NCBI GenBank assembly: GCA_035291605.1 | Contig: DATDRS010000517.1 | Coordinates: 1 to 42,392, forward strand | Direction: 5' to 3' | Origin: DATDRS01 sp035291605 | GTDB lineage: Bacteria; Chloroflexota; Anaerolineae; Anaerolineales; UBA6663 | Length of the DNA stretch: 42,392 nucleotides | Shown: piece by piece, positions 1 through 9,283 of the stretch | Layout: the number at the start of each line of letters is the position of its first letter | How positions within the stretch are numbered: the first letter of the stretch is position 1 | The notes under the pieces: model-generated | Databases searched by the model: none | What the model was told of the DNA's origin: nothing | The model's input: the letters and a program-made list of their open reading frames with translations, nothing else | Translations under genes and position numbers: made by a program

Positions 1-1
1 G

Positions 2-295
2 GCCGAGGGGCTTGCAGCCGTCAAGCAGGTCAAGCCGGACCTGATCGTGCTGGACGTGATGATGGACTCGACCACGGCCGGGTTCCAGGTGGCTTTAGAT
101 GTGCATAGTCCCGACCCAAAATCGGAGTTCAAAGATTTTCGCGAGACGCCGATCCTTATCCTGACGGCGATTCACACCACCACACCCCTGCGGTTTACGC
201 CGGACGAGGACTATTTGCCAGTGCAAGTGTTCCTCGAAAAACCCATTGATCCAGAAATGCTGCTGGCGATGGTGCGCAAGTTTCTGGAGAAGTAG
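2..295 (+). CDS. Response regulator receiver domain, 5' end outside window
   Basis: The reading frame is open from the first bases of the window, so the true start lies upstream. The fragment has the second half of a CheY-like receiver domain. The likely phosphoacceptor Asp is in LDVMMD (codon at 53-55). A strand-plus-Thr segment follows (ILILTAI), and the conserved Lys-Pro is in FLEKPID near the end. The protein stops right after the last receiver helix (VRKFLEK), so no output domain follows on this side. The histidine kinase starts nine bases after the stop, which suggests a cognate two-component pair. The phosphoacceptor loop carries extra residues (MMDSTTAG) compared with the usual MPxxDG. 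The target of regulation cannot be told. Confidence 0.8.
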   Translation, partial: AEGLAAVKQVKPDLIVLDVMMDSTTAGFQVALDVHSPDPKSEFKDFRETPILILTAIHTTTPLRFTPDEDYLPVQVFLEKPIDPEMLLAMVRKFLEK

Positions 296-304
296 AGAAC
301 GGAC

Positions 305-2242
305 ATGACGCCTCGTTCTCCACCCGCCGGCCTCGGCGGACTGCCGAAGCCTTCGATCTCAACTGGACGGCACACGCTGGTTGAGGCCGAGTTGGTGGCC
401 AGCGTTGGCTGGCTTATCCGCTTACGCTGGATGGCTGGGGCGGGCGTGTTGTTAGCGACATGGGTCGTGGGGGCCGTGTTCCGGCTGCACGCTCCGGCGG
501 GGCCGCTATACATCATCGGTGCGAGCATCCTCCTCTACAACCTGATCTTTTACCTGAGAGAGCGCCGCCTCGCTCAAGCCTCGGCCCCGGCAGGGGCATT
601 TAGCCGACTGGCGATGTGGCAGGTAACTTTGGACTGGCTGGCGATGACGCTGCTGATTCACTTCTCCGGCGGCATCGAAAGCCCGGCCATCCTGTTCTTC
701 ATTTTCCACATCGTCATCGCCTCGATCTTCTTCCCTCCGCGCACGGCCTTTGCCTTTGCGCTGCTCGCCGCTGCCTTGCTTTCGGGAACGGCGTTGCTGG
801 AGTTCTATGCGCTCCTGCCGCATGAGCCAGTCGGCGGCTTCCTCGAGCATCCGCTCTATCAAAACGGCCTGTACGTGGTCGCCGTGCTCTTTTTCTTCAC
901 CAGCACCGGTCTGTTCGCGGTCTATCTCGCCGCTTCGATCCACGCGCGTTTGCGCCGCAGAGAAGAAGAGATCGTCGGCCTGAGCGAGAGCCTGCGGCGT
1001 GCAACGGCCCGTTTGCAGACCCTCAACGAAGGCGCCCGCGCCGTCGGCTCGACGCTTGACCTGCCGGAAGTGTTGAACCGGCTGGTCAAGAGCACCGCCG
1101 AGGTCATGGGCGTGCGCGCCTGCTCGATCCGGCTGCTGGACAAGAGCGGACGGCTGGAGCCGGTGGCCGTTTATGGATTGAGCCAGGCCTATCTGGACAA
1201 GGGGCCGATCGAGGTGGACATCAACCCTCTGGCGCGCGAAGTGCTGTCGGGCAAGATCGTAAACATCCCCGATGCGCCGAGCAGTCCGCTGATTCAATAC
1301 CCGGAGGAGGCGCGGCAAGAGGGGATCCGATCGGTGCTGTCTGCGCCGCTCGTCGGCAAGAGTGGGCCGCTCGGCCTTCTGCGGGTCTACGCAGTCGAAC
1401 CCGACCGCTTCACGCCGGATGACGAGACATTCATCGCCGCCATCGCCGCGCAGGGCAGTATTGCCATTGAGAATGCGATGGCCTATCAGGCCATGGAGGC
1501 GCTCGATGTGGCCAAGAGCCAGTTCGTTCGCCGGGTGACCCACGAGTTGCGCTCACCCGTGAGCGTGACGCGCACCCTGCTGCGCACCCTGGCCGGGGGA
1601 TACGCGGGGGACATCTCTGCACAACAGCGGGACATCCTCAACCGTTCCACCCGCCGTGTGGATTTCCTGCAAAAGTTGATTGATGACCTGCTCGACCTCG
1701 CGGCGGGCAAGACCGACCTCAGTCTGCGAGAGAAACGCGAGCCCGTTGCGCTGGGGGCGGTGGTCGAAAAGGTCGTGAGACGTTTTGAAGCCCCCGCACG
1801 AGAGAAAGGGCTGACGCTCGATTGCCGAAAGGAGGCGGGCGAAGCGGCCATCATGGTGACAGCGACCGTGGACAGTCTCGACCGCATCTTCGATAACCTG
1901 CTTTCGAACGCGGTCAAGTACACGCCCTCCGGCGGTCGCGTGACGGCGACGCTCTCGCACGCCGACGGCGAGGCCCGCGTGCTGGTCGAGGATACCGGCA
2001 TCGGGATTCCGGAAGATGCGATGGGCCATTTGTTTGAAGAGTTTTACCGCGCGCCGAACGCTAAAGAGATCGAAAGTGAAGGCACGGGCCTGGGGCTGGC
2101 GATTGTCAAAGACCTGGTCACCCGTTTGGGGGGGCGCGTCGCCGTTCAAAGCTGCCCGGATAAAGGCACGCGGGTCATCGTCGCGTTACCAGTCGCCGCG
2201 GGCGGCGAGGGGCCGGCGGCACGAGCAGAGGGATCGCCCTAA
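305..2242 (+). CDS. Membrane-bound GAF-domain sensor histidine kinase
   Basis: 645 residues. The N-terminal third holds about six hydrophobic membrane segments (roughly residues 35-215). It is followed by a short coiled linker (ARLRRREEEIVGLSESLRR) and a GAF domain at about 235-395. The HisKA dimerisation helix carries the phosphoacceptor His413 in THELRSPVS. The ATPase domain has the N box NLLSNAVKYTP, the G1 box DTGIGIP (about residue 563) and the G2 box GTGLGLAI (about 593). The architecture resembles kinases that sense redox or small ligands through GAF, but the signal is unknown. It follows the response regulator directly and precedes the Hdr genes on the same strand with a gap of about 160 bp. 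Control of the Hdr genes is possible but not shown. Confidence 0.9.
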   Translation: MTPRSPPAGLGGLPKPSISTGRHTLVEAELVASVGWLIRLRWMAGAGVLLATWVVGAVFRLHAPAGPLYIIGASILLYNLIFYLRERRLAQASAPAGAFSRLAMWQVTLDWLAMTLLIHFSGGIESPAILFFIFHIVIASIFFPPRTAFAFALLAAALLSGTALLEFYALLPHEPVGGFLEHPLYQNGLYVVAVLFFFTSTGLFAVYLAASIHARLRRREEEIVGLSESLRRATARLQTLNEGARAVGSTLDLPEVLNRLVKSTAEVMGVRACSIRLLDKSGRLEPVAVYGLSQAYLDKGPIEVDINPLAREVLSGKIVNIPDAPSSPLIQYPEEARQEGIRSVLSAPLVGKSGPLGLLRVYAVEPDRFTPDDETFIAAIAAQGSIAIENAMAYQAMEALDVAKSQFVRRVTHELRSPVSVTRTLLRTLAGGYAGDISAQQRDILNRSTRRVDFLQKLIDDLLDLAAGKTDLSLREKREPVALGAVVEKVVRRFEAPAREKGLTLDCRKEAGEAAIMVTATVDSLDRIFDNLLSNAVKYTPSGGRVTATLSHADGEARVLVEDTGIGIPEDAMGHLFEEFYRAPNAKEIESEGTGLGLAIVKDLVTRLGGRVAVQSCPDKGTRVIVALPVAAGGEGPAARAEGSP

Positions 2243-2255
2243 GGAAGGTTGATGA

Positions 2256-2378
2256 TCGTCCTGCCGGGGAGACCTCCACATCCCAAAATACCTGCCGCAG
2301 GGCGTGACGTTCAAACGCGCCCAAGCGGTCTCCGAAGGCGGCGACTGTTGCGACTGTCGGTATTCCTTTTCAGATTGA
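2256..2378 (+). pseudogene. Possible remnant of an ATC-hydrolase-type protein C-terminus
   Basis: The gap between the kinase and the first HdrA holds a short frame, open from the stop at 2253-2255 to TGA 2376-2378, with no ATG. Its end reads EGGDCCDCRYSFSD. This recalls the conserved C-terminal GGDxCDFRF-type ending I associate with the L-2-amino-thiazoline-4-carboxylic acid hydrolase family. If real, it is the tail of a gene whose front has been lost. An 8-base sequence TGATCGTC occurs at both ends (2253-2260 and 2376-2383). Chance similarity is quite possible. Confidence 0.25.
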
Positions 2379-2400
2379 TCGTCGAAAGGAGGCGAGCCGG

Positions 2401-4401
2401 ATGACGCGAGCAGAAAAAGTCGGCATCTATATTTGCCACTGCGGCACGAACATCGCCGGCACGGTGGACGTGGAGGCAGTGACGAACTTCGCCGCCGGGC
2501 TGGAGGGCGTCACGGTCGCCCGCCACTATGCTTATATGTGTTCTGACCCAGGCCAGGCCCTGATTAAAGACGACATCCGCGGCAAGGGCCTGGAGCGTGT
2601 GGTGGTGGCCTCGTGCTCACCCCTCATGCACGAAGTCACCTTCCGGAGAGCGTGCGCCGAAGCCGGGTTGAACCCCTACCTATTCCAGATGACGAACATC
2701 CGCGAGCATTGTTCGTGGGTTACGGACGACCGGGCCAAGGCGACCGAGAAAGCCAAAGCATTGGTGTCGGCGGCGGTGCGCCGCGTACGCCTGCAGGAAC
2801 CGCTGGAGACGCGCCACGCGGAGGTGAGGCAGTCGGCGCTCGTGGTGGGCGGCGGGATTGCGGGCATCGAGGCCGCACTGCGATTGGCCGATGCGGGCAA
2901 GCACGTCTACCTGGTCGAACGGGAACCGAGCATCGGCGGCCACATGGCCCAACTGTACAAGACGTTCCCCACACTCGACTGTGCGGCTTGAATCCTCACG
3001 CCCAAGATGGTGTCCGTGGGACGCCACGCAAACATCAGCCTGCTGGCCTACAGCGAGGTCGAATCGGTCTCGGGCTACGTTGGCAACTTCAACGTGCGCG
3101 TGCGCAAGAAGGCGCGCTACGTGGACGAGAGCAAATGCACCGGTTGCGCCACCTGCGCCGAGAAGTGCCCGTGGAAGAAAATCCCCTCTGCGTTCGACCT
3201 CGGGCTAGGGACTCGCCCCGCTATTTACTTTCCATTCCCGCAGGCGGTGCCGCGCGTGCCTGTCATTGATACGCAGAACTGCGCTTACTTCCTCAAGGGC
3301 AAGTGCCGGGCCTGCCAGAAGTTCTGCCCGACCGGCGCTATCAACTTTGAGCAGAAAGACGAATTACTCGACATTGAAGTGGGGACAATCATCTTGGCCA
3401 CTGGCTTCAAGGACTTCGACCCACGCGCTGCGCCGCAATACGGCTACGGTGTGTTGGACAACGTGCTGACCGGTATGGAGTTCGAACGGCTGGTGAACTC
3501 CGGCGGGCCGACCACGGGCCGGGTGAGGCTCAAAGATGGGCGCAAGCCGGAACGCATCGCCATCCTGCACTGTGTGGGCAGCCGCAGCGCCGAGCACCAC
3601 GCCTACTGCTCGCGCGTGTGCTGCATGTACGCGCTCAAGCTCGCGCACCTGATCCGCGATGCGGTGGAGGCCGAGGTCGTCGAGTTCTACCGGGATATGC
3701 GGACGTTCGGCAAAGACTACGAATCGTTCTACCAGCGCGTTGGGCGCGAGGGCGTCCGCTTCGTGCGCTTCGACCGCGACATCGTGGTGAGCAAGCAGGA
3801 TGGACATTTGAAGGTGATGACGACCGACGTCTACACCGGCCAACCCAATGACGTGCTGGTGGACATGGTGGTGCTGGCAACCGGCCTCGAGCCGCGGGCC
3901 GATCAGGCGGAGGTCGCGCGCATCTTCGGCGTCAGCCGCAGCCCCGACGGCTTCTTCCTTGAAAAGCACCCGAAACTCGCCCCGGTCGAAACCGCGACCG
4001 ACGGCGTCTTCCTCGCCGGAGCGTGTCAAAGCCCAAAGGATATCCCAGACAGCGTGGCGCAGGGGGGCGCGGCGGCGGCGGCGGCGCTCGCGCTCATGGA
4101 TGCCGGGCAAGTTGCGCTGGAGCCGTTCACGTCGTTTGTCAATCAGATCAAATGCGGCGGCTGCCGAACGTGCGAGGGCTTGTGCCCGTACAAGGCCATT
4201 GAGATGGTGCAGGTGGATGGGCGCCTGGCCGCGCACATCAACGAAGTGCTGTGTAAAGGGTGCGGCGCGTGCGCGGCGGCCTGCCCCGCCGGAGCCGTCA
4301 CCCAATTTGGATTCTCGCAGGAGCAGGTGCTTGCTGAAATCGAAGGCGCATTGTTTGCCAAGATTCTCCAGCGCACGGATGACGCGGATACACACGGATG
4401 A
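2401..4401 (+). CDS. hdrA: HdrA-like FAD/Fe-S protein, selenoprotein (UGA at 2989-2991 read as Sec197)
   Basis: The open frame stops at UGA 2989-2991 and resumes in the same frame with ILTPKMVSVGRH, the normal continuation of HdrA. Read through, the product has 666 residues, a usual HdrA length. The order is: N-terminal CHCG domain (ICHCGTNIAG); thioredoxin-reductase-like FAD fold with GGGIAGIEAA (about 148-157); the CAAU motif with Sec197; a ferredoxin insert with CTGCATCAEKCP and a second Cys set near CRACQKFCP; the second flavin half with CVGSR and YCSRVCCMYALK; and two C-terminal 4Fe-4S motifs (CGGCRTCEGLCP, CKGCGACAAACP). HdrA carries the bifurcating FAD in heterodisulfide reductase complexes. 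The start is fixed by AAAGGAGG at 2386-2392. The last residues (QRTDDADTHG) come from a dispersed repeat. Cys paralogs in this window have CSSC or CAMC at the same place. Confidence 0.88.
2989..3025 (+). promoter_or_regulatory. UGA(Sec) codon with putative bacterial SECIS hairpin
   Basis: After the UGA at 2989-2991, bases 3009-3025 form a perfect 7-bp stem with a 3-base loop: GGTGTCC, loop GTG, GGACGCC (one G-U pair), extendable by T3008-A3026. The loop begins 24 bases after the UGA. This suits a bacterial SECIS, which lies in the coding sequence just downstream and shows a small apical loop containing G and U. The hairpin is predicted by eye only. Confidence 0.7.
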
Positions 4402-4452
4402 CGCTGAGGGATTAAAAATTCCGTGCCCTCCGTCCACTCTGAAAATCCGTGC
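4373..4452 (+). repeat. Dispersed palindromic repeat forming the 3' end of hdrA
   Basis: Iterated CACGGATGACGC-like units run from the last codons of the first hdrA into the spacer. The outer arms are perfect inverted copies, GCACGGAT (4373-4380) and ATCCGTGC (4445-4452). The repeat supplies the stop codon and the final residues of the upstream protein. The remaining spacer up to 4479 holds only the ribosome-binding site GGTGGGAGG. Confidence 0.6.
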
Positions 4453-4479
4453 ACCAGGATTGCGGTGGGAGGCTGCGAT

Positions 4480-7400
4480 ATGAATCTATCTAAACCACGA
4501 ACCGGCGTCTACGTCTGTCACTGCGGCACGAACATCGCCGCCACGGTGGACGTGAAGGCCGTGGCCGAACATGCTCAGGGGTTGGACAACGTGGTCGTGG
4601 CGCGCGATTACGCTTACCTGTGCTCCGCCCCCGGCCAGGATTTGATCAAGCAGGACGTTCGCGAACACGGGCTGAACCGCGTAGTGGTGGCCTCGTGCTC
4701 ACCCCTCATGCACGAGCCGACGTTCCGCCGGGCGTGCGCCGAGGCCGGGCTGAATCCGTTCTTCTTCCAGATGGCGAACATCCGCGAGCAGTGCTCGTGG
4801 GTCATCAGCGACCGGGCGCTGGCGACGGCCAAGGCCAAGAGCATGGTCGAGGCCGCCGTGCGGCGGGTGCGCCATCACGCGCCGCTGACCATGCGCGAGG
4901 TGAAGATGAATCCCTCGGCGCTCATCGTCGGCGGCGGGATTGCAGGTATCGAGGCGGCGCTGCGGCTGGCTGACGCGGGCAAACAAGTGTATCTGGTCGA
5001 GCAGGAGCCGAGCATCGGCGGGCACATGGCCCAACTGTACAAGACGTTCCCCACGCTCGACTGCGCGGCTTGAATCCTCGCGCCCAAGATGGTGTCCGTG
5101 GGACGCCACGCAAACATCGAACTGCTGAGTTACAGCGAAGTCGAATCGGTCTCGGGTTACGTCGGCAACTTCAACGTGCGCGTGCGCCGCAAGGCGCGCT
5201 ACATTGACGAGACCAAGTGCACCGGCTGCGGCCTGTGCGCGAGTGCATGCCCCATCGAGGTCAGCAATCCGTTCGACCTCGGGCTTTCCATGCGCAAAGC
5301 GGCGTACCGCCACTCGGCGCAATCCGTCCCTAACGCTTACACGATTCAGAAACGCGGCATCGCTCCCTGCCGCGACGCCTGCCCCACCGATCAGCGCGCG
5401 CAGGGTTACATCGCTCTCATCCACCAGAGGCGTTACGCCGATGCGTATTGGGCCATCCGGCGCGAGCACCCGTTCCCTTCGGTGTGCGGGCGCGTGTGCA
5501 ATCACCGCTGCGAAGATGCGTGCAGCCGCGGCAAGTACGACGAGCCGGTCAACATCATGGGCCTCAAGCGGTTCGTCTCCGACTGGGCCTATGTCCACCG
5601 CGCTGAACTCCCGAACATGCGCGACAAGTCGGTCGTCGGCACCCCCTTCGCGCATAAACCGACTCCGACCGGAAAGAAGGTCGCCATCATCGGCGCTGGC
5701 CCCGCGGGTCTCACCGCCGCGCTCGACCTCATCCGGCTCGGCCACGCGGTCACCGTCATCGACTCCCTGCCCGTCGCGGGCGGCATGATGCGGGTCGGCA
5801 TCCCGCCGCACCGCCTCCCGACCGAACTGCTGGATTGGGAGATTCAGCAGATCGTGGACGAGGGCGTGGAACTGCGATTGAACACACGGGTGGACGATGT
5901 GCCGGCCCTGCTCGACAACGGTTACCATGCGGCGCTGATCGCGACCGGGGCGCATTTCGCCAAAAAACTCCCCATCCGCCACTCGAATCATCCCGACAAC
6001 TGGCTCAGCCTCGATCTGCTCCGCCGTGTGGACCTGGGAGAGAAGATTGATCTGAACGGCAAGAGCATCGTCGTGCTTGGCGGCGGCAACGTCGCGCTCG
6101 ACACCGCGCGTACCGCCATCCGCCTCGGCAGTCCCGAGGTGCGGATCGCCTGTCTTGAGCCGCGCGGCGAGATGCCGAGTTTCAAGTGGGAGATCGGCGT
6201 CGCCGAGTCTGAAGGCATCCAAATCTTCCCCGGTCGGACGTTCAAAGAGATCGTGGTCAAAGACGAGAAGATTATCGGGGTGCGATGTGTCGAGGTTGTG
6301 TTCCGGGGATTCAAACGCGGCCGCCCGGACATCACCCAGATTCCGGGAACCGAACACGTCCTGCCCGCCGACCTCGTGATCTGGGCCATCGGGCAGGGGC
6401 CGGATTTTTCCTTCCTGCCGCCCGACGGGAGCATCAACACGTGCTACCCCGTCGGCATCCAGACCGACTCCGAAATGATGACGACCATGCGCGGCGTGTT
6501 CTGTGCGGGCGACGTGCGCCGGGGCCAGACGTTCTTCGTGGTGGATGCCATCGGCGAGGGGCATCATGCGGCGCGCTGTATTGACCGCTACCTGCGCGGC
6601 GAGAATGGATTGAAGGAGCCGCGTAAGATGCCGGTCGTCGAACTCAGCCGAGAGGAGATTGAAGAGAAGTTCGCGCACGGCGAAGCCGCGAACCGTCCCC
6701 GCGTCTCTATCTCCAGCATCCCGCTCGACGAGCGCGGGAACAATTTCCGCGAGGTGGATTTGACGCTGACCGAGGCTGAAGCGCTGGCCGAGGCCGAACG
6801 CTGTCTGCGCTGCGGCATTTGCTCCGAGTGTCTGGAGTGCGTGGCGGCCTGCGAGCGCGGCGCGATCAACCACGAGATGCAGGATCAGTTCGTTGACCTG
6901 AACGTGGGCACGATCATCCTCGCGACGGGCTTCAAGGATTTCGATCCCGCTCGCGCGCCCGAGTTGGGCTACGGCAAACTAGACGGCGTGATTACCGGCA
7001 TGGAGTTCGAGCGGCTGATCAACCCCAGCGGCCCGACGAACGGAAAAGTGCTGCTCAAGAACGGCCAGCCGCCGAAGAGCGTCGCCATCGTGCACTGCGT
7101 AGGCAGCCGCGACGAGAAATACAACCCATACTGCTCGCGCGCCTGCTGCATGTATTCGCTCAAGATCGCTCAACTCGTTCATGACTATGTGAACGCAGAG
7201 GTGCACGAGATCTACCGGGACATGCGCGCCTTCGGCAAGGGCTATGAGGAGTTCTACAACCGCACCGAGACCATGGGCGTGCACTTCTATCACGGCCGGG
7301 TGAAGGACATCGCCCAATTGAATGGTCATCTGGTTGTGCGCTGGGATGAGAACTTCTACAACCAACCCGATCACGTCGAAGTGGACATGGTGATTCTCGC

Positions 7401-7911
7401 CGCCGGCTTCGAGCCGCGCGCAGACGCGGCGCAGGTCGCCCGCCTGTTCGGGGTCAGCCGTAGCCGCGACGGATTCTTCCTCGAGCGACATCCAAAACTC
7501 GCGCCGGTCGAGACGGCTACCGAGGGCATCTACCTCGCGGGCGCGTGCCAGAGTCCAAAGGACATTCCCGACAGCGTGGCGCAGGCCGGCGGGGCCGCCG
7601 CGGCTGCGCTCTCGCTGATTGACCAGGGCACCATTGCACTCGAACCCTCCATCGCTGAAGTGATGACGCTGCGCTGTGCGGGCTGTGGCCAATGCGTGGC
7701 GGCCTGTCCGTACGGCGCGATTGAACTCGTAAACGGCGTGGCCTCGGTCAACGGCTTCATGTGCAAAGGCTGCGGTACGTGCGCGGCGGCCTGCCCGAAC
7801 AAAGCCATGACGTTGATCCATTACGACGACCGGCAGATCATCGCGGAGATGATCGGCGCGCTGGTAGGGACGATTCGCGAAGCGACCCTACAGGAGGTGG
7901 CCCATGTATGA
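4480..7911 (+). CDS. hdrA: HdrA with inserted GltD-like NAD(P)H module, selenoprotein (UGA at 5071-5073 as Sec198)
   Basis: 1143 residues with the UGA read through. The HdrA front half (CHCGTNIAA, GGGIAGIEAA, then CAAU with Sec198) is followed by a ferredoxin motif CTGCGLCASACP. A GltD/NfnB-type module of about 450 residues comes next: an N-terminal Fe-S part (CRDACPTDQRAQGYI, CGRVCNHRCEDAC), FAD site IIGAGPAGLTAA near 402 and NAD(P) site VVLGGGNVALDTA near 530. CLRCGICSECLECVAAC (about 776) rejoins the HdrA second half, with two C-terminal ferredoxin motifs. This puts NAD(P)H oxidation and an HdrA flavin in one chain. The family is related to glutamate synthase small subunit and NADH-dependent ferredoxin:NADP oxidoreductase. 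The start ATG follows GGTGGGAGG. An in-frame upstream start at 4423 would lie in repeat DNA and lacks HdrA homology. It overlaps the next gene by 8 bp. Confidence 0.87.
5071..5107 (+). promoter_or_regulatory. UGA(Sec) codon with putative bacterial SECIS hairpin, second copy
   Basis: The same 17-base hairpin as in the first hdrA (GGTGTCC, GTG, GGACGCC) lies at 5091-5107, 17 bases after UGA 5071-5073. From the UGA to the end of the hairpin only one base differs between the two genes. Both the position and the sequence are therefore kept, although the rest of the two genes has diverged more. Confidence 0.7.
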
Positions 7912-9283
7912 ACCCAAGATCATCGGCTACCTGTGCACCTGGTGCAGTTACACTGGCGCGGACACGGCGGGCACAGCCCGATTGAAGTATCCCTCGAATC
8001 TGCGCGTCGTGCGCGTGCCGTGTTCAGGGCGCGTGTCGCCGGAACTGATCATGCGCACCTTTGATCAGGGCGCGGAGGGCGTGCTGGTGCTCGGCTGTCA
8101 CATTGGGGAGTGCCACTACGATACTGGCAACCATCGTGCCGCCAAGCGCCTGCCCATCCTGCAGAAGTTGATGGAGTTCGCCGGGCTTGAGCCGGAGCGT
8201 TTGCGGCTGGACTGGGTGTCGGCCTCCGAGGGCGACCGCTTCGCTCGGATCGTGAACGAGTTTACCGAGGCGGTGCGGGCGCAGGGGCCATGCCAGTGGA
8301 CAATGATCAGCAGGCGGTTGCCCGTGATCCGTCATCCGTTATCGGCAATCAGTGAGCTGGACTCAGCCCTCGGCGGGCAGCCGGCCCGGATCACGGATCA
8401 CGGTTCACTCTTCACTGACTCCATTCGAGCCAAAGCACGTGAACTGCTCTCAACGGGTCAGGTCGAGTGCGTCATCGGGTACGAGGTGGGGCCGCGAGGG
8501 CGCACGCGGCCGGCGTTCGTGTATCAGCCCGATGACGTGGAGCGTCTTGTTTGGAATCGAGCGTGCACGCACAATCTTACCGCCTACCTGCGCGAGAAAT
8601 TGTATGCGACGAAACCCGGCGCGCCGCGGAAGCGTGTGGCCGTCGTCGTTAAGCCTTGTGACAGCCGTGCGATCAATGTGCTGCTGGCTGAGCAGCAGTT
8701 CCTGCGCGAGCAGGTGCACGTGATTGGTTTGGCGTGCGAAGGAATCGTCGAGGGTGCAGGATTTGAGCCGGTCAGCGAAGGTCAGTTGCAAGCCCGGTGC
8801 GCGAGGTGCATTGACCGAATGCCGGTCGTCTATGACACGCTCATCGGCGAGCCGCCCGAGGTAGGGCAAGTTTCCAACTTGTCTCACGACCTCGCCCAAT
8901 TGGAGGCCATGACGCCCGCCGAGCGCGCCGGGTTCTGGCTCAGCCAGTTCGACCGCTGCATTCGCTGCAACGCCTGCCGTCAAGTCTGCCCCATGTGCAA
9001 CTGCCCGACCTGCCTCTACGAGCGCGACGACTCGCTGTGGGCGGGCATGGGCATCGAGCCAAGCGAGAAGCGGACATTCCACCTCGGGCGGGCGTATCAT
9101 TTGGCCGGGCGGTGCGTAGGGTGCAATGAGTGCGAGCGAGTCTGCCCGATGAAGATTCCGATCAGCCTGCTCAACCGCAAACTGGCGAAGGAGGTCGAGG
9201 CGGCCTTCGGCCACCGCGCCGGAGGCGCGCCGATGCCCTCACCCTTCGTCACGATCCTCAGTGGAGAGGAGGTGCGGCCATGA
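7904..9283 (+). CDS. MvhD-FdhB-like fusion, Fe-S electron-transfer protein
   Basis: 459 residues. Residues 1-128 are a complete MvhD-like domain: CTWCSYTGADTAG near the start, then PCSGRV and LGCHIGECHY, the Cys-rich motifs of the small [2Fe-2S] subunit that links HdrA to its electron donor. After a linker at about 129-172 comes an FdhB/FrhB-like domain with VVKPCDSRAINVL, then two 4Fe-4S motifs (CIRCNACRQVCP and CVGCNECERVCP) and an extra CNCPTC. The start overlaps the end of the HdrA-GltD gene by 8 bp (RBS AGGAGGTGG), and its stop overlaps the next start (ATGA), so translation is probably coupled. The FdhB-like half may bind FAD and exchange electrons with NAD(P)H, F420 or a ferredoxin. Which one is unknown. 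The linker and a site near residue 320 contain repeat-derived sequence. Confidence 0.85.
   Translation: MYEPKIIGYLCTWCSYTGADTAGTARLKYPSNLRVVRVPCSGRVSPELIMRTFDQGAEGVLVLGCHIGECHYDTGNHRAAKRLPILQKLMEFAGLEPERLRLDWVSASEGDRFARIVNEFTEAVRAQGPCQWTMISRRLPVIRHPLSAISELDSALGGQPARITDHGSLFTDSIRAKARELLSTGQVECVIGYEVGPRGRTRPAFVYQPDDVERLVWNRACTHNLTAYLREKLYATKPGAPRKRVAVVVKPCDSRAINVLLAEQQFLREQVHVIGLACEGIVEGAGFEPVSEGQLQARCARCIDRMPVVYDTLIGEPPEVGQVSNLSHDLAQLEAMTPAERAGFWLSQFDRCIRCNACRQVCPMCNCPTCLYERDDSLWAGMGIEPSEKRTFHLGRAYHLAGRCVGCNECERVCPMKIPISLLNRKLAKEVEAAFGHRAGGAPMPSPFVTILSGEEVRP
8322..8403 (+). repeat. In-frame dispersed palindromic repeat between the MvhD and FdhB domains
   Basis: Perfect 11-base inverted arms, CCGTGATCCGT (8322-8332) and ACGGATCACGG (8393-8403), surrounded by ATCAC/ATCAG-type units. 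The segment is translated as the linker of the fusion protein. Confidence 0.6.
8861..8881 (+). repeat. In-frame short palindromic repeat, VGQVSNLS type
   Basis: GTAGGGCAAGTTTCCAACTT with the palindrome CAAGTT..AACTTG. It is translated as VGQVSNLS. A close copy in the same frame is in the FrdA-like gene at 31521-31540. Confidence 0.55.

Noticed and set aside
1553..2149. Reverse-strand frame opposite the histidine kinase
   Set aside because: The forward frame has all kinase boxes; the reverse frame is a GC-driven shadow.
2989..2991. UGA as a sequencing error or true stop making two split HdrA genes
   Set aside because: Two separate genes have UGA at the same codon with the same downstream hairpin, no ribosome-binding site starts a second protein directly after it, and homologous copies have Cys there.
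4699..6873. Long reverse-strand open frame of 724 codons
   Set aside because: It lies fully opposite the HdrA-GltD gene; it is a shadow frame caused by high GC and has no recognisable domains.
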